From contig NZ_BMUA01000001.1 in the NCBI RefSeq assembly GCF_014649955.1, forward strand, positions 620,001-684,000: a stretch of 64,000 nucleotides of DNA, written 5' to 3'. Of this stretch, positions 1 to 8,640 are shown in pieces. Positions within the stretch are counted from its first letter, which is position 1; each line of letters starts with the position of its first letter. Source of the DNA: Streptomyces violascens. GTDB lineage: Bacteria > Actinomycetota > Actinomycetes > Streptomycetales > Streptomycetaceae. The notes beneath the pieces are model-generated. The model searched no databases and had not been told where the DNA came from. It worked only from the letters and a program-made list of their open reading frames with translations. The translations under genes and the position numbers were made by a program.

Positions 1-1
1 C

Positions 2-751
2 GTGGACGGGCCCCGGCCCGGCGAGTTCATCCCGCCGAGCAGGAGCTTCGACGGCATCCCGCAGGCCGGCACGTTCTTCTGGACCGACGCCTCGGGTACG
101 GGGCGTACGTGCAGCGGATCGGTGGTGCGCAGCCCCGGCCACAATCTGGTCCTCAGCGCCGGGCACTGCCTGAAGGGGTACTCCGGCGCCTCCCCCAAGC
201 GTCATCTGGCCTTCGTGCCGCAGTACCACGACGGGCTCACACCGTTCGGGATCTTCCCCGTCGAGGACAACGGTGTGTACGTGCCGCAGGAGTACTACGA
301 CCGGGGCGAACACGCGGGCGCCGCCTACGACTTCGGGTTCGCGGTCACCGAGCCCAACCAGGACGGGAAGCTCATCCAGGACGCGGCCGGCGCGGTCCAG
401 CTGCTCGTCGATTCGGGGTATTCGCATGCCCCGGTGCGGATGATCGGCTACCCCGGCGGCGCGCAGAAGCCGCTGGAGTGTCTGAGCTGGACCACGAAGT
501 GGGTCAGCGACGACCCGGCCGACCCGGGCACCTTCGATCGCATCGCCTGCGACGCCTTCGTGGGCGGGACCAGTGGCGGCCCGATGCTGGTGGCGCGGCC
601 CGGCGGGTGGGCGGTGATCGGCGTCATCGGCGGCTACCACACCGGCGGGAACACCCCGCAGGTCTCCTACAGCGCGTACTTCGGCGCCGCCACCAAGGCC
701 CTGTACCAGGCCGCGACCACGGGTGCCCCGCCGGCCGGGCCCGCGTCCTGA
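2..751 (+). CDS. Trypsin-like serine protease, 5' end cut by window
   Basis: This is a chymotrypsin-fold serine endopeptidase, probably secreted. The triad can be read as His in LSAGHC, Asp in the AYDFGF segment and Ser in GGTSGGPM. No signal peptide is visible: the frame is open to the window edge, so the true start and secretion signal probably lie upstream and the GTG at base 2 is only the first in-frame candidate. The segment YHDGLTPFG closely matches YHDGLTPQG in a second protease at 38513-39481, so the two are paralogues. Its TGA overlaps the ATG of the next gene, suggesting translational coupling. The natural substrate is unknown. Confidence 0.85.
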   Translation: MDGPRPGEFIPPSRSFDGIPQAGTFFWTDASGTGRTCSGSVVRSPGHNLVLSAGHCLKGYSGASPKRHLAFVPQYHDGLTPFGIFPVEDNGVYVPQEYYDRGEHAGAAYDFGFAVTEPNQDGKLIQDAAGAVQLLVDSGYSHAPVRMIGYPGGAQKPLECLSWTTKWVSDDPADPGTFDRIACDAFVGGTSGGPMLVARPGGWAVIGVIGGYHTGGNTPQVSYSAYFGAATKALYQAATTGAPPAGPAS

Positions 752-1227
752 TGACCGTGGCGATCGCCCTGCGCGCGGTGCGGGACAGCGACCTGCCCGC
801 CTTGTGGGAACAGCTCTCCGACCCGGAGGCGCAGCAGGTCGCCGCGGTCACCCGGGAGTACAACTACGACCGGAAGGAGTTCGACGCCCACTGGGCGCGG
901 GTGCGTGGCGATGCTTCGGTCACGATGCGCACCGTGCTGGCCGACGGTGTGGTGGTCGGCCATGCCGCCGTCTACGGTCCGCCGGACGAGCGCGAAGTCA
1001 CGTACTGGATCGACCGGGTGCACTGGGGCCGAGGCATCGCCACCGCGGCCCTGGCGCAGCTGGTGGGCCTCGAAAGCGCCCGCCCGCTGTTCGCGCACGC
1101 GGCGGCCGACAACACCGGCTCGATCCGTGTACTGGAGAAGTGCGGCTTCGTCGTCACTGGGCGCGGCCGGGGTTTCGCGTTCGCCCGCGGCCAGGACATC
1201 GACGAGGTGCTGCTCACGCTCGCATAG
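751..1227 (+). CDS. GNAT family N-acetyltransferase
   Basis: The 158-residue protein has the length and layout of a single-domain GCN5-related acetyltransferase that moves an acetyl group from acetyl-CoA to an amine. The acetyl-CoA loop is seen as WGRGIAT in motif A near residue 90, followed by the typical late pattern N-T-G-S-I-R-V-L-E-K-C-G-F. The ATG overlaps the upstream protease stop (TGATG), so I chose it over the longer upstream reading, which is the protease read out of frame. The substrate cannot be predicted. Confidence 0.88.
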   Translation: MTVAIALRAVRDSDLPALWEQLSDPEAQQVAAVTREYNYDRKEFDAHWARVRGDASVTMRTVLADGVVVGHAAVYGPPDEREVTYWIDRVHWGRGIATAALAQLVGLESARPLFAHAAADNTGSIRVLEKCGFVVTGRGRGFAFARGQDIDEVLLTLA

Positions 1228-1299
1228 CCATGCTGCTCGCTTGCCGCCGGCAGCGTCGACCCGGACCAGTGGGCTGCGGCACCATGTCTTCGTCACACA

Positions 1300-2157
1300 T
1301 CAACCACCGTGACATGTAGGCGGGTTGTCGTGTCGGGCGGCGGGAAAGTGCTCGCTCTGCCACACGTCGCCCGCCGAGGTCACCAGCAACGTCTCGTAGG
1401 CGCTGTGGGCCCGGGTCCAGGTCCGGGCCGGCGCGTCCCCCATGGCGAAGAGCGCGGTGGCGTATGCATCGACCTCGGTGAGGTGGCGCCCGGTCACGGT
1501 GACCGATACGAGGCCCATGGCGGGCAGCCCGGTGTGTGGGTCGAGGATGTGGTGGCCGCGTTCGGCGGTGCCGGAGGTGGCGACGGCGAGGTCCCGGCCG
1601 GTGACGACGGTCAGGAGTTGGCCGGGGTGCAGGGGGTGCGCGATGCCGATGCGCCATGCGCTGCCCGGGGCCGCCTCGCCCCTGAGTTGGAGGTCGCCGC
1701 CGCCGTTGACACAGGTGTTCCGGGCCCCGGCGTCGTACAGGATCTGTGAGGCACGTTCGGTGGCCCAGCCCTTGACCAGACCGGAGGGGTCAAGTCGGCC
1801 GCCGGGGGTGTGGCTGAACCAGCCGTCTGTGGCGGCGGCGGCCTTCTCGCAGCGGGTGAGCACGTCGGCCACCTCGGACGGGCGGTCGCTCACGCCCATG
1901 TGGCCCCGCGCCATACGGCTGATCGCGCTGTCGCGCCGGTAGGTGGAGAAGACGGCGTCCACGTGGTGCAGCCAGGCGACGGCCTCGGCCAGGGCGTCGC
2001 GGACCTCGGGGGTGGGCCGGTCACGTATGTCGAAGGAGAAGACGGTGCCCATGACGTGTTCGGCATGGCGAAGGCCGTCGGCGGCGCGGGGCGGCTGCGA
2101 CCCTCCGGCCGGAACGGTCGAGTGCGGCCCCGCTGCCGCCCGGGTCACGTCATGCAC
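1300..2157 (-). CDS. apbE: ApbE-type FAD:protein FMN transferase
   Basis: ApbE proteins use FAD to attach FMN covalently to a Ser or Thr of a partner protein outside the cytoplasm. This 285-residue protein shows the family landmarks: HVMGTVFSFD near residue 34, DPSGLVKGWA with the conserved lysine, NGGGDLQ, and GTAERGHHILDPHTG with metal-binding residues. No clear signal peptide or lipobox is seen at the GTG start; the N-terminus is Pro/Gly-rich. It overlaps the FMN-binding gene upstream by 8 bases, and that neighbour carries a flavinylation-type SGAS motif and is the obvious substrate. It is the last gene of a three-gene operon. Confidence 0.92.
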   Translation of the reverse strand: MHDVTRAAAGPHSTVPAGGSQPPRAADGLRHAEHVMGTVFSFDIRDRPTPEVRDALAEAVAWLHHVDAVFSTYRRDSAISRMARGHMGVSDRPSEVADVLTRCEKAAAATDGWFSHTPGGRLDPSGLVKGWATERASQILYDAGARNTCVNGGGDLQLRGEAAPGSAWRIGIAHPLHPGQLLTVVTGRDLAVATSGTAERGHHILDPHTGLPAMGLVSVTVTGRHLTEVDAYATALFAMGDAPARTWTRAHSAYETLLVTSAGDVWQSEHFPAARHDNPPTCHGG

Positions 2158-2572
2158 CGGCCTTGTCCAATGCGCTCTGCAGGGACTGGATGTAGCCCTC
2201 GCTGGTGTAACTCGCGCCCGATACGGCGTCGATCCGGGCGTTCTGCGCGCCGAGCGCCTCCTCGTTCAGGCGGGGCACGGCGCGTGCCGCGATCTCCTGG
2301 TCGCGCCCGCTCTCGCTGGGCACCTGGAGGACGTGGACGGCGGCGAGTCGCCCCTTGTCGAGGGTGACCGACACCTGGACCGGCCCGTACCGGGTGTCGA
2401 TGGCGTCCCCGGTGAAGTCGCCGGTGCGGGTGCCGGTGGCTGCCGTCGGCGGTGTCGAGGTGGTCGGCCGGGGTGCGGACACGGCGGGCGGATGGCTCTG
2501 GTGGGGCTTGAGGGAGAGCAGCAGGACCACGCCCGCGGCGGTCGACAGGGTGGTGACGGCGACTCGGCGCAC
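2150..2572 (-). CDS. FMN-binding domain protein, likely flavinylated and membrane-anchored
   Basis: This 140-residue protein has one N-terminal hydrophobic segment (about residues 5-21), a Pro/Thr-rich linker (about 25-48) and an FMN_bind domain. The motif DAVSGASYTS near residue 115 matches the ApbE acceptor signature (SGA followed by Ser/Thr), so FMN is probably attached to the serine after SGA. Flanked by a ferric-reductase-like flavocytochrome and ApbE, it probably passes electrons outside the membrane. The GTG start has an AGGA ribosome site. In family members the acceptor is often Thr; here it is Ser. Confidence 0.9.
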   Translation of the reverse strand: MRRVAVTTLSTAAGVVLLLSLKPHQSHPPAVSAPRPTTSTPPTAATGTRTGDFTGDAIDTRYGPVQVSVTLDKGRLAAVHVLQVPSESGRDQEIAARAVPRLNEEALGAQNARIDAVSGASYTSEGYIQSLQSALDKAGA

Positions 2573-2602
2573 GGCGGGTCTCCTCTGGCTTCGGGTCGCG
2601 CA

Positions 2603-3967
2603 TCAGAACGCGAAGGACTCGTGGTGGATGCGGCGGCGCTGCACTCCCGCGTCGCGGAGGGCTCCCAGCGCCGCGTCGGTCATGCCGGGCGGGCCGCAGA
2701 GGTAGACGTCCCGGTCCCTGAGGTCGGGCACGTACTGGAGCAGGGCCGCGGCCGTCAGCGGCAGGCAGTGGGCGGCCGGTTCGTCGACCGAGTACAGGAT
2801 CCGGGCGCCGCGGGCCGCCGCGAGGGCGTCGAGTTCGCCGCGCAGCGCGAGGTCTTCGGGGCGGCGGGCCCGGTAGAGGAGGGTGATGTCGCCGGGCAGG
2901 GTCTCCAGGAGCGTGCGCAGCGGGGTGATGCCGACGCCGCCCCCCAGGAGCAGCGTCCTGGTTGTGGTGCGGCGGGCCGCGGTGAAGCCGCCGTAGGGGC
3001 CTTCGGCCCACACACGGGTGCCAGGGGCCAGTGTGGCGAGGGCGGCACTGTGGGTACCGACGGCCTTCACGGTGATGCGCAGGTGGCGGTGGTGGGCCGG
3101 GGCGGAGAGCGAGTACGGGTTGGCGGCCCACCACAGGCCCGGAGCGAGGAAGCGCCAGCGGAAGAACTGCCCCGGTTCCGCGCCGAGTTCGTCGAGGTGT
3201 TCGCCGGTGAGGTGGACGGACACGACGCCGGGGGCTTCGCCGCGGACCTCGGCGACGCGCAGGCGGTGGCGCATTGCGCGACGGACGGGGATGACGAAGC
3301 GGTACCACAGGAGCAGTGCGGCGATGCCGAGGTACATCGCGTACCAGGCGAGCTGGGCCGGCCGGTTTCCGACGAAGTCGGCGCCGTTGGAGAGCTGGTG
3401 CCCGAAGACGAGGAAGACCGCGAGGTACGTCGCGAAGTGGAGGTAGTGCCAGGTCTCGTAGCGCAGCCTGCGGCGGGCGACGCGCGCGGAGACGATGCCG
3501 GTGCCCACGAGGAGCAGGAATCCGGCGGTGCCCTTCAGGAGGTCCGGGTAGTGCAGCACGAGGGTGGTGGTCTGGCTCACCACGTTCGCGTGCGAGGTGA
3601 CCGCGTAGCCCCAGATGATCAGCAGGGTGTGGGTGAGGGCGAGTGAGAGGGTGTAGCGGCCGCCCATGGCGTGCCAGCGGGCCAGGCGGTCGGTGCCCAC
3701 ACCCCGGTCCAGCACGGGGATACGGGCCATGAGGCCGAGCAGGACCGCGCAGGCGTATCCGGCGAGGAGACCGGTGATGCGGCCCCCGTCGGTCAGCCAT
3801 CCACCCGGGCCGACGACCGATGTGGTGTCGCTCCACCACAGGCCGAGGACCCCTGCGGCGCCGCTCCAGATGAGGGTCTGGGCGGCGACGGGTATCCAGG
3901 CGGTGCCGCGCGGTGCGGCGTGCGGGACGCGCGCAGCGGGTCGGCTGTCGTACATGCCGGCGGCCAT
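2603..3967 (-). CDS. Ferric-reductase-like transmembrane flavocytochrome (FRD/FNR fusion)
   Basis: The 454-residue protein fuses an N-terminal ferric-reductase-type haem membrane domain (about residues 25-215, roughly six helices, with histidines in RWHAMGG, LTHTLL, WHYLHFAT and FGHQ) to a cytoplasmic ferredoxin-NADP reductase-like half. The latter shows an FAD site near RWRF and NPYSLS, a nucleotide site GGGVGITPLR, and YLCGPPGM near the C-terminus. It is expected to move electrons from NAD(P)H through FAD and haem to the outer face, where the FMN-binding protein encoded 30 bases downstream could accept them. ATG has an AAAGGGG ribosome site. Whether the final acceptor is iron, a quinone or a protein cannot be read from the sequence. 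Confidence 0.9.
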   Translation of the reverse strand: MAAGMYDSRPAARVPHAAPRGTAWIPVAAQTLIWSGAAGVLGLWWSDTTSVVGPGGWLTDGGRITGLLAGYACAVLLGLMARIPVLDRGVGTDRLARWHAMGGRYTLSLALTHTLLIIWGYAVTSHANVVSQTTTLVLHYPDLLKGTAGFLLLVGTGIVSARVARRRLRYETWHYLHFATYLAVFLVFGHQLSNGADFVGNRPAQLAWYAMYLGIAALLLWYRFVIPVRRAMRHRLRVAEVRGEAPGVVSVHLTGEHLDELGAEPGQFFRWRFLAPGLWWAANPYSLSAPAHHRHLRITVKAVGTHSAALATLAPGTRVWAEGPYGGFTAARRTTTRTLLLGGGVGITPLRTLLETLPGDITLLYRARRPEDLALRGELDALAAARGARILYSVDEPAAHCLPLTAAALLQYVPDLRDRDVYLCGPPGMTDAALGALRDAGVQRRRIHHESFAF

Positions 3968-4045
3968 CCGGTCCCCTTTCCGGGCGGCGGACCATGTGGT
4001 CCGGCACCATGTGGGTGGTGCGCGGCCAGCCTCACACCGGCACTT

Positions 4046-4108
4046 CTGAGTTCCCTCTGAAAGGGGGGCGCCGGATCCGGATCCACAGGTGATTCAGAGG
4101 AAACTCAG
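4046..4108. promoter_or_regulatory. Inverted repeat with 11-bp-phased half-sites in divergent promoter region
   Basis: The left arm CTGAGTTCCCTCTGAA (4046-4061) is matched by TTCAGAGGAAACTCAG (4093-4108) with one mismatch in 16 bp. Each arm is itself a direct repeat: TCTGA at 4045 and 4056, and TCAGAG at 4094 and 4105, both 11 bp apart. OmpR/PhoB regulators bind direct repeats of this spacing, so this is a likely binding region for the response regulator encoded 51 bp to the right, controlling itself and the divergent flavocytochrome operon. The role is inferred. Confidence 0.6.
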
Positions 4109-4158
4109 AGCTCTGCGTTCCCCTGTCGGCGGGGTGCGCGGGGGATGCTGGAAGCACC

Positions 4159-4893
4159 ATGGAAAACCCTTCACCACCTGCTGTGCTCCGCAGGCCCGAC
4201 GGCAGCCCCGTCCGGATCCTCGTCGTCGACGACGAGCCCGATCTGACGGAGGTTTTGTCCGGCGCCCTGCGCTCGGAGGGCTGGGACGTCCGCTCGGCCG
4301 CCGACGGCGCGAGCGCTCTCAGCGCCGCGGCCGCCTTCCGTCCCGACGCGGTGGTCCTGGACTGGATGCTGCCCGACCTGGACGGGCTGCACGTGCTGCG
4401 CGAGATGCGGGCCGGCCTGCCCGACGTCTGTGTCCTGTTCCTGACCGCGCGCGACTCCGTCGAGGACCGCATCGCGGGCATCACCGCGGGCGGCGACGAC
4501 TACGTCACCAAGCCGTTCAGCCTGGAGGAGGTGCTGGCCCGGCTGCGCGGGCTGCTGCGCCGGGCGGGCATGGCACGCGAGCCGGGCGGGAACCGCCTGG
4601 TGGTCGGCGATCTAGTGATGGACGAGGACGCGATGGAGGTCAGCCGGGCGGGCCGGCTCGTGGACCTGTCCCGCACCGAGTTCGAGCTGCTGCGCTTCCT
4701 CATGCGCAATCCGCGCCGGGTGCTGTCCAAGGACCAGATCCTGGACCGGGTCTGGTCGTACGACTTCGGCGGCCGCGCGCACATCGTCGAGCTGTACATC
4801 AGCTATCTGCGCAAGAAGATCGACGCGGGCCGGGTGCCGCTGATCCACACGGTGCGCGGCGTCGGCTACGTGCTGAAGCCCGACCCCTCATGA
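4159..4893 (+). CDS. OmpR-family two-component response regulator
   Basis: The 244-residue protein has an N-terminal receiver (ILVVDDEPD acidic pocket, phospho-acceptor Asp68 in VVLDWMLPD, conserved Lys in VTKPF) and a C-terminal winged-helix DNA-binding domain with SRTEFELLRFL and HTVRGVGYVL. It lies divergently from the flavocytochrome/FMN-binding/ApbE operon and its stop overlaps the start of the sensor kinase (ATGA), so the two form a pair. The phased repeats upstream at 4046-4108 are a plausible target. The stimulus is unknown; redox or envelope stress is a guess from context only. Confidence 0.95.
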   Translation: MENPSPPAVLRRPDGSPVRILVVDDEPDLTEVLSGALRSEGWDVRSAADGASALSAAAAFRPDAVVLDWMLPDLDGLHVLREMRAGLPDVCVLFLTARDSVEDRIAGITAGGDDYVTKPFSLEEVLARLRGLLRRAGMAREPGGNRLVVGDLVMDEDAMEVSRAGRLVDLSRTEFELLRFLMRNPRRVLSKDQILDRVWSYDFGGRAHIVELYISYLRKKIDAGRVPLIHTVRGVGYVLKPDPS

Positions 4894-6362
4894 AGCGGCC
4901 TGATCTCCCGCGCCTTGTCAAGCAGCAGCGCCTCGCGGGGCGGCTCGGTCTCCCCCGCACGCTGCGGGCCCGCCTCACGGCCGGGCTCGTCCTGCTCCTG
5001 GCGCTGGCGTGTCTCGCCGTCGGGGTGACGTCCGTGCTCGCCCTCGAAGGGTTCCTGGTCAGCCGTCTCGACCAGCAGCTCAGCGCGTCCGGCGGCCGGT
5101 TCGCGGCCAGTCTCGAACACGACGAGAAGCCCGACGCCGACAACCAGCCGGACACCCGCGGCCAGTCGAACGGCACGTTCGGCGCCCGGCTGCTGCGCGG
5201 CGAGACCACCCAGGCCGCCGTGGTGCACGCCCAGACCGACGCCGCCGTGGCGCTCACCGACGCGGACCGCGCCGCGCTCGCGGCCGTGCCGGCCGACGGG
5301 CGGGGCCACGACATCCGGCTGTCGACGCTGCGCCACTACCGTGTCGTCGCGGTGCCGGGCGACGACGGCGATGTGCTGATCACGGGGCTCCCGCTGGAGC
5401 CGGTGGAGGAGACCCTGCACCGCCTGGAGGTCGTCGAGGCCGTCGTGTTCGGTGCCACCCTCGCGGCCACCGGAATCGCCGGAGCGCTGTGGGTACGGCT
5501 CTCGCTGCGGCCCCTGCGCAGGATGGCTGCCACGGCGGCCGAGGTCACCCGACTCCCCCTGGCCAGTGGGGAGATCGCGATGCCCGCCCCGGTTCCCGAC
5601 ACCGATCCGCGTACGGAGGTCGGCCAGGTGGGCACCGCGCTCAACCGCATGCTGGGCCATGTCGGGGACGCGCTGGCCCAGCGGCAGGCCGGCGAGGAGC
5701 GGCTGCGCCACTTCGCCGCCGACGCCAGTCATGAGCTCCGCACTCCGGTCGCCACCGTGCGCGCCCACGCCGAACTGGCCCTGCGTCACCGCGGCCCCGT
5801 ACCGGGCGAGGTGCGGCATGCGCTTGAGCGGATCCAGTCCGAGACACAGCGCATGACCGGCCTGGTCGACGACCTGCTGCTGCTCGCCCGCCTGGACGCG
5901 GGCCGTCCCCTCGCGCGCGAGCCGGTCGACCTGACCCGGCTCGCCCTTGACGCGATCGGCGACGCGCGCGCCGCCGCCCCCGGTCACCGCTGGCTGCTCG
6001 ACCTGCCGGAGGAGCCCGTCATGGTGACCGGCGACGAACACCGCCTCCACCAGGTCGTCGCCAACCTCCTCACCAACGCCCGCACCCATACCCCTCCAGG
6101 CACCGAGATCACCCTCCGTCTCGGTGAAACTGGCACGGGAGCACGGGAGTTGAGCGTGGCGGACACCGGCCCGGGCATCCCGAAGGACCTGCTGCCCGAG
6201 GTGTTCCAGCGCTTCACGCGGGCCGGCCACAACCGCGCCGTGTCGGCGGGCTCCGGTCTCGGCCTGGCCATCGTGCTCGCGGTCGCCCAGGCCCACGAGG
6301 GAACCGTCGACGTCACCAGCCGCCCGGGCCGCACCGTCTTCCGGGTGACTCTGCCGCGGTGA
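4890..6362 (+). CDS. Sensor histidine kinase
   Basis: The 490-residue membrane kinase has TM1 at about residues 30-53, an extracytoplasmic region of about 130 residues, TM2 at about 186-207, a HAMP linker, a HisKA domain with the phosphorylated His281 in ASHELRTP, and an HATPase domain with an N-box (NLLTNARTH), DTGPGIP and GSGLGLAI. The ATG overlaps the regulator stop by four bases, indicating coupled expression. The extracytoplasmic part is hydrophilic and shows no recognisable ligand-binding fold. Confidence 0.95.
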   Translation: MKRPDLPRLVKQQRLAGRLGLPRTLRARLTAGLVLLLALACLAVGVTSVLALEGFLVSRLDQQLSASGGRFAASLEHDEKPDADNQPDTRGQSNGTFGARLLRGETTQAAVVHAQTDAAVALTDADRAALAAVPADGRGHDIRLSTLRHYRVVAVPGDDGDVLITGLPLEPVEETLHRLEVVEAVVFGATLAATGIAGALWVRLSLRPLRRMAATAAEVTRLPLASGEIAMPAPVPDTDPRTEVGQVGTALNRMLGHVGDALAQRQAGEERLRHFAADASHELRTPVATVRAHAELALRHRGPVPGEVRHALERIQSETQRMTGLVDDLLLLARLDAGRPLAREPVDLTRLALDAIGDARAAAPGHRWLLDLPEEPVMVTGDEHRLHQVVANLLTNARTHTPPGTEITLRLGETGTGARELSVADTGPGIPKDLLPEVFQRFTRAGHNRAVSAGSGLGLAIVLAVAQAHEGTVDVTSRPGRTVFRVTLPR

Positions 6363-6434
6363 CGCGGAACGAACCTGTATGACGCAGCGTCAAATAGCTG
6401 CTGTACGAGCCCACTTGTGGACTGCCGTGCTGGC

Positions 6435-7982
6435 TCAGCCGTACGAAAGGTTGGAGCAGACGTCGTCGTCGGCCGAGCGGGCGGTTCCGGCCACGCCGGT
6501 GGGCAGGGCGGTGGGTGCGGGTGATTCGGTGGCGGACGATGGGGTGGCGGACGATGCGGTGGGCTGCGGGGCGTCGGCGTAGGTCCGGCCGAGGATGACG
6601 CTGATCCCGGGCGCCGCCGCCGAGGTCACTTCCGCGCCGGGGAAGACCTGGGCGACCTTCTCGGCCTGGCCCTGCTGACCGGGTCCGTACTCGATGACCG
6701 TCTTGGTCTGCGTACGGACCATGGCCGGGGTGGTCTTGGTGACGGTGAAGCCGTGTTGCTTGAGTGCGTCCGAGGCGCGGGCGGCGAGACCGGTGACGGT
6801 GGTGCCGTCGTAGACGGCGACGGAGATGCCCGTGCCCACGGCGGCTGCGCTGCCGCTCGGCGAGGGGGATGTCGCGCCGACCCGCTCGCTCTGGTGATTG
6901 CCCGCGTCCTGCCCGTCGAGAGTGCGGTCGGCCTTGAGCGCGGCCCACAGTGCTTCGGCGTCGGGGTGGACGACGGCGACGCGTTCGCCCTGGTAACGCC
7001 ACGGCAGGGTGATGAACTTCGTGTTGTGCAGATCCATGTCGCGCAGGGACATGGCGAACGAGATCAGCTTGTCGGCGGAGCCGAGGCCGGGGTCCACGGT
7101 GAGGGACTGGGTGGCGGCGTCCGCGAGCGGAAAGAGCTTGGTGGGGGTCAGGCCGTCGCTCTTGACCTTCTTGATGAGCGAGGCGACGAAGGCCTGCTGG
7201 CGTTGTATCCGGCCTATGTCGGAGCCGTCGCCGATGCCGTGCCGGATGCGTACGTAGTCCAGGGCCTTCTGGCCGGAGACGGTCTGCGGGCCCTTGGCGA
7301 AGATCTGGTCGCCACGGGTGGTGCGGTTGGGGTTGAGGTCCCGTTGGTAGATGTCCTGGGGCAGACAGACCTGGACGCCGCCGACGGCCTCGGTCATCTT
7401 CGCGAACCCCTTGAAGTCGACGACCATGGTGTGGTCCACGCGAAGCCCTGTCAGCTTCTCCACGGTGTTCTGGGTACACGCGGGGTTGCCCTTGGCGCTC
7501 TCGCCCACCGAGTAGGCCGCGTTGAACATGGTGTTGATCCGCGGCTCGGTCCAACTGCCGTCGGGCAGTTTGCAGGGTGGGATCTCGACCAGGGTGTCGC
7601 GCGGTATGGAGACGGCGACGGCGTGCTTGTGGTCGGCGTACACATGCAGCAGCAAGGCTGTGTCGGAGCGCCCTATGTCGCTCTTGTCTCCGCCGCCGAG
7701 TTCGTCGTTGCCACCGATGCGCGCGTCCGTGCCGATGACCAGGACGTTCGTGCCCTGGGTCGAAGCCGACGGGCGGTCGCCGGAAATCCCGTCCGCGTTG
7801 AACGTGTCGATGTTCCCGTCGAGCCGCATATAGGCCCAGCCCACACCTGCCGCCGCCAGGACGAGCAGGGCCAGCGTGATGCTCAGGCCCAGCCGTACCC
7901 CTCTGCGCTTGCGCTGCCGTCCCCTCACCTCGGACCCACCGCGTGCCCCCGACCCCTCTTGACCGCCCCGACCGCCTGCCAT
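6435..7982 (-). CDS. LytR-CpsA-Psr (LCP) family cell-wall polymer ligase
   Basis: LCP proteins transfer wall polymers such as teichoic acids from lipid carriers to peptidoglycan on the outer face of the membrane. This 515-residue protein has a basic cytoplasmic tail, one membrane helix at about residues 30-52, an LCP domain with DARIGGND, GRSDTALL, SIPRDT and the late YVRIRHG signature, and a C-terminal LytR_C domain before a Ser/Thr/Ala/Pro tail. I chose the ATG at 7982 because GGGGAG lies 7 bases upstream. A GTG at 8036 lacks a ribosome site and sits beside TACTAT, a possible -10 box. It converges with the kinase gene. Confidence 0.92.
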   Translation of the reverse strand: MAGGRGGQEGSGARGGSEVRGRQRKRRGVRLGLSITLALLVLAAAGVGWAYMRLDGNIDTFNADGISGDRPSASTQGTNVLVIGTDARIGGNDELGGGDKSDIGRSDTALLLHVYADHKHAVAVSIPRDTLVEIPPCKLPDGSWTEPRINTMFNAAYSVGESAKGNPACTQNTVEKLTGLRVDHTMVVDFKGFAKMTEAVGGVQVCLPQDIYQRDLNPNRTTRGDQIFAKGPQTVSGQKALDYVRIRHGIGDGSDIGRIQRQQAFVASLIKKVKSDGLTPTKLFPLADAATQSLTVDPGLGSADKLISFAMSLRDMDLHNTKFITLPWRYQGERVAVVHPDAEALWAALKADRTLDGQDAGNHQSERVGATSPSPSGSAAAVGTGISVAVYDGTTVTGLAARASDALKQHGFTVTKTTPAMVRTQTKTVIEYGPGQQGQAEKVAQVFPGAEVTSAAAPGISVILGRTYADAPQPTASSATPSSATESPAPTALPTGVAGTARSADDDVCSNLSYG

Positions 7983-8058
7983 GCGCGCGCTCCCCAGTGC
8001 TTCCGGCACACCCCGAAGGGGATGAACCGCCCCCACCTAATAGTACTGGCGTGCCCAC

Positions 8059-8310
8059 TCAGGGGCTGGCGCCGTCGAATCCGTAACGCAAGGGCTCTTC
8101 ATGGATGCGGTGGTTGCGGCGGTACACATACACCGCCTCGGCGCGCACCCCCGGCACCGGCGACTCCCATGCGCAGGAGTACGTCACCTGCACCACCGAC
8201 GGGCGGCCCTTGACGTACATGCGCAGTCCGTCCGCGGGGCCACCCGCCAGCACGGCCACTTCCCTGCACATCTCCGCCCCTGCATCCATTGCACCCGTCC
8301 CCACATCCAT
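8059..8310 (-). CDS. Small hypothetical protein
   Basis: The frame encodes 83 residues with no membrane helix and no domain I recognise. The pattern is a short N-terminus rich in Ala/Gly/Met, then a beta-rich stretch (RPSVVQVTYSCAWES, AEAVYVYRRN). Third positions are GC-rich, as expected for a real gene. The ATG has only a weak ribosome site (AAAG). It lies 76 bp upstream of, and codirectional with, the LCP gene. It could be a small structural or regulatory protein; I do not assign a function. Confidence 0.55.
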   Translation of the reverse strand: MDVGTGAMDAGAEMCREVAVLAGGPADGLRMYVKGRPSVVQVTYSCAWESPVPGVRAEAVYVYRRNHRIHEEPLRYGFDGASP

Positions 8311-8640
8311 GCCGTTACTTTAAAGCTTGCGCAACCATTGAACTATGGTGAGGTCCATCACGCGACGGACGCACCACCGCGCATCCGGCGTCATCGGGCC
8401 CGCGTCGCATCCGGGCGGCTTTCACGCCCACTTGACACGGGGGTGGCACAACGCGGTCCGAGTGTTCGCGGACCTCGCCGCGCCCAGCGCGCCGCCGGGC
8501 CTCGCGGCCGCGCGAGCACATGGCGGCAGCGAACCGCCGACAATGATCCACATTTCAGGGATTGCGCAATCATGGAACCGTAGCTGCGTTCCGCGCGTTG
8601 TAACCGGAGGACGGAACCGGCACAACCACGGAGGAAAAAC
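8311..8640. promoter_or_regulatory. Divergent intergenic region with two TTGCGCAA palindromes
   Basis: This 330-bp gap separates the small minus-strand gene from the TerD gene. The octamer palindrome TTGCGCAA occurs at 8327-8334 and again at 8562-8569, where it extends to the perfect 12-mer GATTGCGCAATC (8560-8571). Next to the first copy is ACCAT-tgaact-ATGGT (8333-8348). The left end is unusually AT-rich. These look like operator sites for a dimeric regulator, possibly of terD. I see no convincing gene inside. Confidence 0.4.

Noticed and set aside
2145..4010. 621-residue minus-strand frame over the flavocytochrome operon
   Set aside because: Arg/Pro-rich shadow frame; the real proteins are in the other frames with clear motifs.
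6380..6392. TGACGC-a-GCGTCA palindrome after the kinase gene
   Set aside because: Only 6-bp arms with a 1-nt spacer, too short for a terminator hairpin and without other support as an operator.
7983..8036. Longer start (GTG 8036) for the LCP gene
   Set aside because: No ribosome site and next to a possible -10 box, whereas ATG 7982 has GGGGAG at good spacing.
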